Below, piece after piece: positions 47,991 through 57,252 of a stretch of DNA of 64,000 bases (its first letter is position 1; each line of letters begins with the position of its first letter). The notes under the pieces were generated by a model. It was not told the origin of the DNA. It worked only from the letters and a program-made list of their open reading frames with translations, and ran no database searches. This DNA comes from Bacteroidota bacterium. GTDB taxonomy: Bacteria; Bacteroidota; Bacteroidia; NS11-12g; UBA955. The DNA lies in NCBI GenBank assembly GCA_030833525.1, contig JAURGZ010000001.1:29977-93976 (forward strand). The letters are read 5' to 3'. Position numbers and translations under genes: made by a program.

Positions 47991-50342
47991 ATGGCTAATC
48001 GTACAATTCGCTTCATTTTTCTGTGGGTCCTTTTTTGCACGTTTGCAACTGGCTATTTGCACGGACAAATCGGGGTCTACGGATGGGTTTACAACAACCA
48101 AACTTTAGAGACCATTCCAGGAGCAATTGCCATTGATTCTGCTTCCCACGAGTTTACCGAAGCTACGCAGCAAGGGTATTATCAGTTGGCAGCAAGAAAA
48201 GGCTTGCGCACCTACATTTTTGTGGCGGCAGGCTTCAAGCCCAAAGTTCTTCAGTTGGATATTGACAATCCCAAAAGCCAAAACGTGTTTTTGGATCCAA
48301 CTCCCCGTGGGGTGTCCGATTCCTCAGCCTTATACTTGAGCCTTTACGATGCCCAAGTGAGCACCTTCAAGCCTTTGAAACGCCAAGTGACCGATGCTCC
48401 CACCTTGTTGAGTTTAACCGATCCGGTCAAATACCTTCAATTTCTGCCCGGGGTCTCTGGGGGAATAGAAGGGTTGAGCGGAATGTATGTTCGCGGTTCC
48501 AATGCTGATCAAAGTTTGTTTTTGATGAACGGTTTGCCGGTTTATGGAAACGGTCATGTTTGGGGGCTGTTGTCCAATTACAACCCTGAAATCAGCAAGA
48601 GTACGGTGCTTTACCGCGGTGTGGCACCCGCTCGCTTTGGAGGTAGAGCAGGAGGGGCGGTGATGGACGTCACCACTCAAGGGGGTACTGCAAACGAACT
48701 CAAAGGCTCGTTTCAAATCGATCCCCTCGCTTTCAATTTGTCATTGGAAGGTCCCTTGGATGTCACAGGTAGGACCACATTTGCTACCAGCATTCGCCGA
48801 AGCTATTTGGATTGGCTGTTTGACTTCAATGCTGGAGAAGGACTGGGGGCCGTGGTCAATATGCATGATTTCAATGCCAAAGTGGATTTCAAACAGGATC
48901 AATACACCCAGTGGTCATTTTGGGTGTACAACGGTCGAGATAAGTACCAATTGAGCACGGAAACCCAAGATCAAGACAGTTTGGGCAGACGTCAAGATAT
49001 TTCGCTGTTGGTAGGTGTGAATTGGCAGAACACCTTAGCAGGGGTTTCCTGTTCCCATATTTTCAACTACCGTCACTTCGCTACGTTCAGTGCGGGTATG
49101 TCTCGATACCGTTTTCGCAGCCCCATTGAAATTCGAATTGTTACCGACTCGGGTGGCTTCAATCAACAAACATCCCAACTCGCTTACACAACAGAGCACT
49201 CCATTACCGATTTTTCAGCCCAGGCTGATTTCAGTTATTTGCTGGACAACAATAGCCGCATACGTTATGGCACCCATTGGGTGGCGCATAACATGAAGCC
49301 TGGTTTGGAGTATTTGGGTGTGCAAGCCAATGGCAACCCCTTCCAAGATACCCTCTATGGAGTTGAGAATGCCCAAGTACCTGTTGAAATTAGCCATTAT
49401 GGAGAATGGGAATTGCATCCCAATATTGGGTTGTCCATCAACGTGGGTTTGCGGTCTTGGACCTACATTTCGGGCACCAATTTCTATTCCCGTTTGGAGC
49501 CCAGATTTTTATTGTCTCAAATGATGGAGGGCCAGAAAAGGTTTCAATTGGCTGCAGGTATCTCCAATCAAGGCATTCATCAAATGTCGAGCATGGTCGG
49601 GATCCTTCCTCGGGATATGTGGTTCCCGACTTCAGGTAACTTCAAGCCGCAACAAACCTTGCAAGCCAGCATCGGCTATCGCCAGCCTCTGGGTTCTCGT
49701 TTTGAAATCAGTGCTGAGGGTTTTATCAAAAGATTCAATGGGATCACAGACCTTACCGGAACACCCAGTGATGCGCTGAAGCCCAATTTTTGGGATGAAG
49801 CCATTGCCCAAGGGCAAGGTTCGGCTCGGGGATTAGAACTTCTGGTTTCCAAGAGTTCGGGAAAAGTGACCGGTTTGGCCTCTTATACATTCAGCCGTAC
49901 CGAGCGAACCTTTGCTTCAGTGAACGAAGGACAGGCGTATCCTTTTCGCTGGGACCGCCCTCACAAGGCCAGTGCACAATTGACTTGGTACATTTGGCCG
50001 ACCTTTCGCATGAATGCCTCGGCCATGTTCATGAGTGGCAATTTGGTAACCGTTCCCTCTAGCCGCTATGTAACCGTTGATGGTAGTTTGGTTTATGACT
50101 ACAGCCAGAAAAACAATTATCGTTTGCCGGCTTACCGCCGAATCGACCTGGGCTTTACCAAAGAGATTCACCCAGAAATCAAACGTAGCTACCATGAGTT
50201 ATACGGGATTCAGGTTTACAACATCATGGGTTGGAACAATCCCATTTTTACACGTTTGGAAATCGTCGATGGTTCTCCTCAATTGATGGGTATCTCGCTA
50301 TTTACTTTCGTTCCTTCCATTTTTTATCGCATCGAATTTTAA
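47991..50342 (+). CDS. TonB-dependent receptor with carboxypeptidase-like regulatory domain
   Basis: Signal peptide; plug features LQFLPGVSGGIEGLSGMYVRGSNADQSLFLMNGLPVYGNGHVWG; long beta-barrel. Start set to 47991. Confidence 0.9.
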   Translation: MANRTIRFIFLWVLFCTFATGYLHGQIGVYGWVYNNQTLETIPGAIAIDSASHEFTEATQQGYYQLAARKGLRTYIFVAAGFKPKVLQLDIDNPKSQNVFLDPTPRGVSDSSALYLSLYDAQVSTFKPLKRQVTDAPTLLSLTDPVKYLQFLPGVSGGIEGLSGMYVRGSNADQSLFLMNGLPVYGNGHVWGLLSNYNPEISKSTVLYRGVAPARFGGRAGGAVMDVTTQGGTANELKGSFQIDPLAFNLSLEGPLDVTGRTTFATSIRRSYLDWLFDFNAGEGLGAVVNMHDFNAKVDFKQDQYTQWSFWVYNGRDKYQLSTETQDQDSLGRRQDISLLVGVNWQNTLAGVSCSHIFNYRHFATFSAGMSRYRFRSPIEIRIVTDSGGFNQQTSQLAYTTEHSITDFSAQADFSYLLDNNSRIRYGTHWVAHNMKPGLEYLGVQANGNPFQDTLYGVENAQVPVEISHYGEWELHPNIGLSINVGLRSWTYISGTNFYSRLEPRFLLSQMMEGQKRFQLAAGISNQGIHQMSSMVGILPRDMWFPTSGNFKPQQTLQASIGYRQPLGSRFEISAEGFIKRFNGITDLTGTPSDALKPNFWDEAIAQGQGSARGLELLVSKSSGKVTGLASYTFSRTERTFASVNEGQAYPFRWDRPHKASAQLTWYIWPTFRMNASAMFMSGNLVTVPSSRYVTVDGSLVYDYSQKNNYRLPAYRRIDLGFTKEIHPEIKRSYHELYGIQVYNIMGWNNPIFTRLEIVDGSPQLMGISLFTFVPSIFYRIEF

Positions 50343-50343
50343 C

Positions 50344-51201
50344 ATGATATCACTGAAACGAGCCCTGATAATTGCGGCAATGTGTAGCCTCTACGCTTGC
50401 GAATCTCCATTGGATTCGACAGCATTGACTTATAAGCCCCGTTTGGTGGTGAATAGTTTGATGACCAGTGATCAAGTGGTTTGGGCAACGGTCAATTCCA
50501 ATATCTCTTTGGTCGATACCATAGGTCCTGCGCCCATTGAAAACGCCACTGTGCAGCTGGTTGATCAAAATGGGAATGTTCGCTCTATGGCTTTCAACTT
50601 TGGTCAAGGTCGCTATGAAGCCAATGTCAACCCAAAGCCCGGTGAGCGCTATGAAATCGTAGCCAACTATGCCAATTTCCCTCAAGCCAAAGGATCAACC
50701 GAAGTGCCGCCAGCCTTGAATTTACCGCCTTCCACTTGGGTGGATAATACAGGTGTTGATGCTGACGGCTTTCCAACGGGAACGCTGTCATTGAAGATTG
50801 TCGATAGCAAACAAGAGCGTAACTATTATGAAATTACGCTGTATCGCTATGATGATTTTATCGCCCAATGGTTTGTCATCAATCCTGATTTTCATGATGC
50901 AGAATTGGCCTCCCAATCGATAGCTACCGCCAATGGTGGTTTTGTTATCAGCGATGCGCTCTTCAACGGCGATGTCAAGACCTTCAATTTTCATACACCC
51001 TTTGCTTCAAAAGGCCAGCAATACAAGTACATGGTCGAAGTGAGAAGTTTGAATGAATCGTATTTTTTGTATACCCAAAGTTTGGATCAATACACCCAAG
51101 CTTCAGGCCTATTCACAGAGCCCGTTTCTGTGTATACGAATATTGAAGGTGGTTTGGGCATATGCGCCGCCGCATCTGTTTTGAAAGATACCCTTCGCTA
51201 G
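50344..51201 (+). CDS. DUF4249-like lipoprotein
   Basis: MISLKRALIIAAMCSLYAC lipobox; directly follows TonB receptor, as typical for DUF4249. Confidence 0.8.
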   Translation: MISLKRALIIAAMCSLYACESPLDSTALTYKPRLVVNSLMTSDQVVWATVNSNISLVDTIGPAPIENATVQLVDQNGNVRSMAFNFGQGRYEANVNPKPGERYEIVANYANFPQAKGSTEVPPALNLPPSTWVDNTGVDADGFPTGTLSLKIVDSKQERNYYEITLYRYDDFIAQWFVINPDFHDAELASQSIATANGGFVISDALFNGDVKTFNFHTPFASKGQQYKYMVEVRSLNESYFLYTQSLDQYTQASGLFTEPVSVYTNIEGGLGICAAASVLKDTLR

Positions 51202-54014
51202 TGCCTGTGAATAAGGAATTCATACGAATCAAGAATGCCCGGGAACACAACCTGAAAGGCATTGATGCAGATATTGAACTCGGTTCGTTCACGGTAGTGA
51301 CCGGTGTTTCAGGCTCCGGGAAATCCTCTTTGGTTTTTGATACACTCTTTGCAGAAGGTCAACGCCGTTATGTGGAATCCTTGAGTGCTTATGCCCGACA
51401 ATTTTTGGGCCGAATGAAAAAACCTCAGGTAGATTCCATCGAGGGTCTGTGCCCTGCAATTGCCATTGAGCAAAAAGTAAATTCTCGCAACCCAAGAAGC
51501 ACCGTAGCTACTTCAACGGAAATTTACGATTATTTAAAATTGCTGTTCAGCCGAGTGGGAAAAACGATTTCGCCGATTTCGGGAAGACAGGTCAAACAAG
51601 ATTCTCCCCAAGATGCAGTATCCTATGCCCAAGCTCATTTTGACGGTAAAAGAGTATGGGTAGGTGCTGATTTGGCGACAGGAAAGTACGGTGCCTCAGA
51701 ATGGAGTTTGATGCAGCAAAAAGGCTTCAACAGGGTTGCCTTCGGTGAGCAAGATCATGCCTTGGCTGATTTGCTGGAAACTCAACAGGTTTTTGAGGGT
51801 TCTCCTTGCTTGATTGTTGACCGCATTCGATTGGATGCTTCTGATGCTGAAAACACCAGTCGTTTATTTGATGCGGTTGAAACGGCATTTTGGGAGGGGC
51901 AAGGGAGCTGTGTAATCATTGAAATAGAGTCCCATACGCGAATCGAATTCAACAACCGATTTGAACTCGATGGCATGAGTTTCGAAGTGCCGACTCAAGA
52001 TTTCCTCTCTTTCAACAATCCGTACGGAGCATGCCGAACCTGTGAGGGTTTCGGTTCTGTATTGGGAATTGATGAAGAACTGGTCATCCCCGATGCTTCA
52101 TTGAGCATTCACGAAGGAGCCGTGGCACCCTGGAAAGGGGAAACATTGGGGGCCTGGAAAAGCGAATTCATTCGGGCGGCTTTGAAGTTGGATTTTCCTG
52201 TCCACCGACCCTATCGAGAACTGGATAAAGAACATCTCGATCTGCTCTGGAATGGAGCGAAAGGGGTCGATGGTATCCGTCAATTTTTTGCCTACCTGGA
52301 AGAAAAGTCATATAAGATTCAATACCGGGTATTGGCTGCTCGATACCGCGGTAAAACGACCTGTCATGACTGCCATGGTACTCGACTGCGCAAAGAGGCA
52401 AGTTGGGTGAAATTGCACAATATTCAGCCGGGTTTGAATGCCCCTGAATGGATGAATCTTGCCGACTTGCTGTTGATGCAAATTGATCAAGCCCATTTGT
52501 ATTTCAAACAAGCTCAATTGTCTGATGTTGATACCCATGTGGCTCAGCGCATTTGGACTGAAATCTCCACCCGGTTGGAGTTTCTTAAAAATGTAGGGTT
52601 GGGTTATCTCACCTTGAATCGTTTGAGCAATTCCTTGAGCGGGGGAGAAAGCCAACGCATCAATTTGGCCACCTCATTGGGTTCCAATTTGACCGGGTCC
52701 TTGTACGTGCTCGATGAGCCCTCCATCGGCCTACACAGCCGAGATACCGAACGATTGGTGTCGGTTTTGAAAGCCTTGCAAGAAGAAGGCAATACCGTGG
52801 TGGTAGTGGAGCACGATGAGGATGTAATGGGCAACGCCGATGCCATCTTGGATATTGGGCGGCTCGCAGGATCCCTAGGTGGGGAATTGGTCTTCAAAGG
52901 AACCTTGGATCAAATCAAAAAGTCAAAAGAAAGCCTTACTGGACAGTATTTGGGAGGTTCTGAACAAATTGCTGTTCCCGCTCAGCGCAGGAAATCAGTG
53001 AATTCCATTGAATTGCTTGGGGCTAGAGCCAATAATTTGAAAGATGTCGATGTGCAAGTCCCCTTAGAGGCATTAACGGTAGTCACAGGTGTTTCAGGTA
53101 GCGGTAAAACCAGTTTGATCAAAGGTGTTTTGTATCCCGCCATTTCTAGGCATTTGGGTCAGTTTACGGGCACCAAGCAAGGGAAATTCAAGGCTCTTCA
53201 AGGCGATTTGAATTTGGTACATGCCATTGAATTGGTGGACCAAAACCCAATTGGTAAAAGCAGCCGTTCCAATCCCGTGACCTATGTAAAAGCTTTCGAC
53301 GAAATACGTGAACTCTTTGCCTCACAACCCTTGTCGCATTTTCAAGGATTCAAACCTTCTCATTTCTCATTCAACGTTGACGGCGGTCGTTGCGACACCT
53401 GCAGTGGGGAAGGTGAGAGTGTCATTGAAATGCAGTTCATGGCCGACATCAAACTGCCTTGTGAAGCCTGCCAAGGAAAACGGTACAAAAAAGAAGTGCT
53501 CGAGGTCGAATTCAGAGGTAAGAATATCCATCAGGTATTGGAGTTGACGGTCGAAGAAGCCTTGGAGTTTTTTGCCGATCAAAAATCCATTCAAGAGCGA
53601 CTTAAGCCCTTGTCTGACGTAGGGTTGGGTTATGTGAAGTTGGGACAAGGAAGCAACACCTTGAGCGGGGGAGAGGCGCAACGAGTGAAGTTGGCTTTTT
53701 ACCTGAGCAAAGCCAGCCCGCACAAGGACGGCGGTACCTTGTTCATTTTCGATGAACCCACCACTGGACTGCATTTCCACGACATTAAAAAACTGCTGGC
53801 TTCGTTTCAAGCCTTGATCAAGAAAGGGCACACCGTGCTTTGCATTGAGCATAACCTGGATGTGGCTAAATGCGCCGATTGGCTCATTGATTTGGGTCCA
53901 GAAGCGGGTGAGAATGGCGGCGAATTGATCTACCAAGGCACACCCGAAGGTTTGTTGGCGGTTGAAAACAGCGTAACGGCTCCCTATTTGCGATCCAAAC
54001 TGATTTTAAGCTGA
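51201..54014 (+). CDS. uvrA: Excinuclease ABC subunit A
   Basis: IKNAREHNLKGIDADIELGSFTVVTGVSGSGKSSLVFDTLFAEGQRRYVESLSAYARQFL; two ABC signatures. GTG start at 51201 overlaps the previous TAG. Confidence 0.97.
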   Translation: MPVNKEFIRIKNAREHNLKGIDADIELGSFTVVTGVSGSGKSSLVFDTLFAEGQRRYVESLSAYARQFLGRMKKPQVDSIEGLCPAIAIEQKVNSRNPRSTVATSTEIYDYLKLLFSRVGKTISPISGRQVKQDSPQDAVSYAQAHFDGKRVWVGADLATGKYGASEWSLMQQKGFNRVAFGEQDHALADLLETQQVFEGSPCLIVDRIRLDASDAENTSRLFDAVETAFWEGQGSCVIIEIESHTRIEFNNRFELDGMSFEVPTQDFLSFNNPYGACRTCEGFGSVLGIDEELVIPDASLSIHEGAVAPWKGETLGAWKSEFIRAALKLDFPVHRPYRELDKEHLDLLWNGAKGVDGIRQFFAYLEEKSYKIQYRVLAARYRGKTTCHDCHGTRLRKEASWVKLHNIQPGLNAPEWMNLADLLLMQIDQAHLYFKQAQLSDVDTHVAQRIWTEISTRLEFLKNVGLGYLTLNRLSNSLSGGESQRINLATSLGSNLTGSLYVLDEPSIGLHSRDTERLVSVLKALQEEGNTVVVVEHDEDVMGNADAILDIGRLAGSLGGELVFKGTLDQIKKSKESLTGQYLGGSEQIAVPAQRRKSVNSIELLGARANNLKDVDVQVPLEALTVVTGVSGSGKTSLIKGVLYPAISRHLGQFTGTKQGKFKALQGDLNLVHAIELVDQNPIGKSSRSNPVTYVKAFDEIRELFASQPLSHFQGFKPSHFSFNVDGGRCDTCSGEGESVIEMQFMADIKLPCEACQGKRYKKEVLEVEFRGKNIHQVLELTVEEALEFFADQKSIQERLKPLSDVGLGYVKLGQGSNTLSGGEAQRVKLAFYLSKASPHKDGGTLFIFDEPTTGLHFHDIKKLLASFQALIKKGHTVLCIEHNLDVAKCADWLIDLGPEAGENGGELIYQGTPEGLLAVENSVTAPYLRSKLILS

Positions 54015-54145
54015 GTTTTACCCAGAAGCTTAGTGCATCTCGGTAAATTTCATTCATCACCAAGCCCAACCCAGAACCCAGTGCTTCCTTGGTCTTAAGA
54101 TTTGAGCCAATGGTCTAAAGCGCAGCAAAATCGGGACCGATGCGT

Positions 54146-54153
54146 TACCTTTG
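54146..54153 (+). promoter_or_regulatory. Predicted -7 box TACCTTTG of the M16 peptidase gene
   Basis: Exact TAnnTTTG match 13 nt before ATG 54167. Confidence 0.5.
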
Positions 54154-54166
54154 TACTTCCTGCATT

Positions 54167-57082
54167 ATGAAGAAAATAGCAATTCTGTTAGGCTTGTTGT
54201 GCGGCAGCACAATGGATGTTTTTTCCCAAGCTACTTTGGTTGAAAAAGTAGAAGCCCAGCCTGGTTCTTTGGTGGTACCTTATGAAATGTACACCTTGCC
54301 CAATGGCCTTACCCTGATCGTTAGCGAAGATCACAGCGATCCCGTTGCTCACATCAACGTAACCTATCACGTAGGTTCGGCTCGCGAGATTCCCGGCAAA
54401 TCAGGATTTGCTCACTTTTTTGAGCACATGTTGTTTCAAGGTTCTCAGCACGTAGCCGATGAAGAACATTTTAAAATCATCAAGGAATTCGGAGGTGATG
54501 TGAACGGCAATACCACCCGTGACAGAACCGTTTACATTGAAACCTTCCCCAGCAACTTTACCGAAACCGCTTTGTGGATGGAAGCCGATCGCATGGGCTG
54601 TTTCTTGGAGGCATACACCAACGAGAAATTTGAAATCCAACGCAGTACGGTTAAAAACGAAAAAGACCAGCGTTACAACGTGCCTTACGGCTTCTTAATG
54701 GAGGTGAAAGATCAAGAATTGTATCCTTCTGACCATCCCTACAGCTGGTCTACCATTGGTTTCGTGGACGATTTGGATCGAGCCGATAGCAACGATTTGC
54801 GCAATTTCTTCTTGCGCTGGTACGGGCCCAATAACGCCTGTGTAATCGTTTCAGGCGATGTCATTGCCGCAGACGTCGTGAAGTGGACCGAGAAATACTT
54901 CGGCAGCATTCAACGCGGTCCTGAGGTACGTAAACAGCGCGTGCGCCCCGTTGTTTTGAAAGAAAACAAGGTGGCCAGCTATGCCGATGCCAACGCCAAT
55001 TTGCCTTTGATCTATACGACGTTCGTAGGTTCTCCTGTCATGAGTCAAGATGAGGCAGCCTTAGATATGTTGTCTTATTTGTGGGGCAATACCCGAAATT
55101 CTCCCCTCTACCAAAAATTTGTAGACAAGGAATGGGCCATTCAAGTAGGGGCCAACAACAACCCCCTGAGTGCCATCAACCACGAGTTGGCCGGTGAATT
55201 TTCGTTCATCGTAGTGGGCTATCCCTGGAGCGACATCAACAATTTGCGCTCCATGTTGGCTCAGGCCATCGACTCCTTTGAGTATGTGAATTTCAGTGAC
55301 GAAGATTTGGAGCGCGCCAAAATCAATTTCTTGAGCAACCTATCCAGTGGCTTGGAAGGAGCTTCAACCAAAGCCAATTACTTGAGCATGTTCTGGTACC
55401 TCGATGCCCGTGGCGCCGATGGCAAATTGACCAATTTGGAGGCTGAAGCTGAGCGCATCAAAAGCGTAACCCGCGAAGACATCATGCGCGTGTATCACCA
55501 GTACATCAAAACCAAGAAGTCTTCTACCGTGGTGATCGAGCCTGTTCGTTCCAACGGGGAAGAGGAAAAGCCCAAATACCAAAGCTTCAATCCGAATGCT
55601 GAGTACCGCAATCCCGTAGCGGAAGCCGAATACAAAGGTTTGCAATACCGCCCTGTACAAGATGATTTTGACCGCAGCGTGCGACCCACTCCTTCGGCGG
55701 TGAAGGAAGTCAGCGTGCCCCAAGTGATGAAGAAGGAATTGAAAAACGGTTTGGAGGTTTGGACCTCTCCCTTTGACGAGACCCCTCGCGTGTTTGTTCG
55801 TTTGAACATTGAAGGCGGTGCCTTGCTCGAAGACGGCAAAACCATTCCTGTCGGCACTGCTGACATGCTTTCAGTGGCCCTTCAGAACGGAACGGCCAAA
55901 CGCACTCCCGCTGAGCTGGAGCAAGAACTGGAGCGTTTGGGTGCTAGCATCAACGTAGGTTCCAGTGCTACCTCTATGTACGTGACTTTGGGTTGCGAAA
56001 AGCAGAACTTGCAGGCCGCAGCTGCCTTGATGCACGAGATGATGTTCGAGCCTCGTTGGGATTCTGACGAATACAGCAAGGAGAAAAAGCGCATGATGGA
56101 AAGTGCAAACTCAGATTTATTGAACCGTGGAACCGGCGCTTCCAACGCCTGGTCGCGTTTGACCCAAGGTGACAATGCCATGGGTACCTATGTGGGAGCC
56201 GCTCAATACGAAAAGGTCGATCTGGACGATTGCAAGAACTATTGGAGCAAAAACTGGACGCCCGCAAACAGCAAACTGGTTGTGGTTGGCGCAGTGACCC
56301 AAGATGAGGTGATGCAGTATTTCTCGTTCTTGAACGACTGGAAAGGCAAGGCCATTGAGATTCCTGTGCCCCAAAACAATTACGATTTTCAAACCTCCCA
56401 GATTTTTGGTGTCGAATACGTAGATGCCAAGCAGTCTGATATCTACATTGGCTTCAAAACCATGCCTTACGACGCCACCGGTGATTTCTACCGGGCAACG
56501 GTCATGAACTTTGCCTTGGCAGGTAATTTCAACAGCCGTTTGAACTTGAAAATTCGCGAGGAGAAAGCGTGGACGTATGGCATTCGCGGCGGATTCTCAG
56601 CCGGATACAAAAGCACCCCTGGTACCTATGTGATTTCAGCGGGTGTAAAAGCTGAGGCTACCGACAGTGCCATCTTGGAAATCTTGGATGTGTTGGAGCG
56701 CTACAAAACAGAGGGCATTACCGATGAGGAGTTTGCTTTCACCAAATCGGCCTTGATTGCTTCAGAAGCCTTGGATTACGAATCCTTGTTCCAAAAGGCT
56801 GGCTTCATTCTGTCTATGGCTAACCGCGAATTACCCGAAGATTACACCGCTCAGCAATTGGCCATTTTGCAAAACATGACCAAAGAAGAACTGAATGCCA
56901 TGGCCCGTGAATACTTGAATACCGATGAGTTGATCGTCGTTGTAGCCGGTGATATGCTTCGTTTGGAGAGCCGTTTGAATGCCCTTGGATTTGGAACGGT
57001 TCAGCGTCTGAACAAAGATGGCAGCGGGAAAGTCAAGATGTTGAAGGCGGGAACCACCGGTCACAAGAAGAATTACAATTGA
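54167..57082 (+). CDS. M16 family zinc peptidase (two tandem M16 units), secreted
   Basis: HFFEHMLFQGS (HxxEH) in the N-terminal half; signal peptide MKKIAILLGLLCGSTMDVFSQ. Confidence 0.93.
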   Translation: MKKIAILLGLLCGSTMDVFSQATLVEKVEAQPGSLVVPYEMYTLPNGLTLIVSEDHSDPVAHINVTYHVGSAREIPGKSGFAHFFEHMLFQGSQHVADEEHFKIIKEFGGDVNGNTTRDRTVYIETFPSNFTETALWMEADRMGCFLEAYTNEKFEIQRSTVKNEKDQRYNVPYGFLMEVKDQELYPSDHPYSWSTIGFVDDLDRADSNDLRNFFLRWYGPNNACVIVSGDVIAADVVKWTEKYFGSIQRGPEVRKQRVRPVVLKENKVASYADANANLPLIYTTFVGSPVMSQDEAALDMLSYLWGNTRNSPLYQKFVDKEWAIQVGANNNPLSAINHELAGEFSFIVVGYPWSDINNLRSMLAQAIDSFEYVNFSDEDLERAKINFLSNLSSGLEGASTKANYLSMFWYLDARGADGKLTNLEAEAERIKSVTREDIMRVYHQYIKTKKSSTVVIEPVRSNGEEEKPKYQSFNPNAEYRNPVAEAEYKGLQYRPVQDDFDRSVRPTPSAVKEVSVPQVMKKELKNGLEVWTSPFDETPRVFVRLNIEGGALLEDGKTIPVGTADMLSVALQNGTAKRTPAELEQELERLGASINVGSSATSMYVTLGCEKQNLQAAAALMHEMMFEPRWDSDEYSKEKKRMMESANSDLLNRGTGASNAWSRLTQGDNAMGTYVGAAQYEKVDLDDCKNYWSKNWTPANSKLVVVGAVTQDEVMQYFSFLNDWKGKAIEIPVPQNNYDFQTSQIFGVEYVDAKQSDIYIGFKTMPYDATGDFYRATVMNFALAGNFNSRLNLKIREEKAWTYGIRGGFSAGYKSTPGTYVISAGVKAEATDSAILEILDVLERYKTEGITDEEFAFTKSALIASEALDYESLFQKAGFILSMANRELPEDYTAQQLAILQNMTKEELNAMAREYLNTDELIVVVAGDMLRLESRLNALGFGTVQRLNKDGSGKVKMLKAGTTGHKKNYN

Positions 57083-57113
57083 GTTTTAAGGGACTCAAAA
57101 CGATAAAATGAGG

Positions 57114-57140
57114 AGAGGGGCTAAGGGCCCCTCTTTTTTT
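57114..57140 (+). terminator. Rho-independent terminator after the M16 peptidase
   Basis: AGAGGGGC-TAAGG-GCCCCTCT then T tract. Confidence 0.88.
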
Positions 57141-57197
57141 GCCTCAGCGCCCATAAAAAGGGCTTAAATGTATACAAATTGTGGGCAAACGCTGCTC

Positions 57198-57220
57198 TAC
57201 GCGCGCGGATACGCGCGCGG
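57198..57220. repeat. Two direct copies of TACGCGCGCGG upstream of gyrA
   Basis: TACGCGCGCGG at 57198-57208 and 57210-57220; CGCGCG also self-complementary. Confidence 0.85.
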
Positions 57221-57252
57221 GATTGGTTAAATTGCTACATTGATTCATTGGA

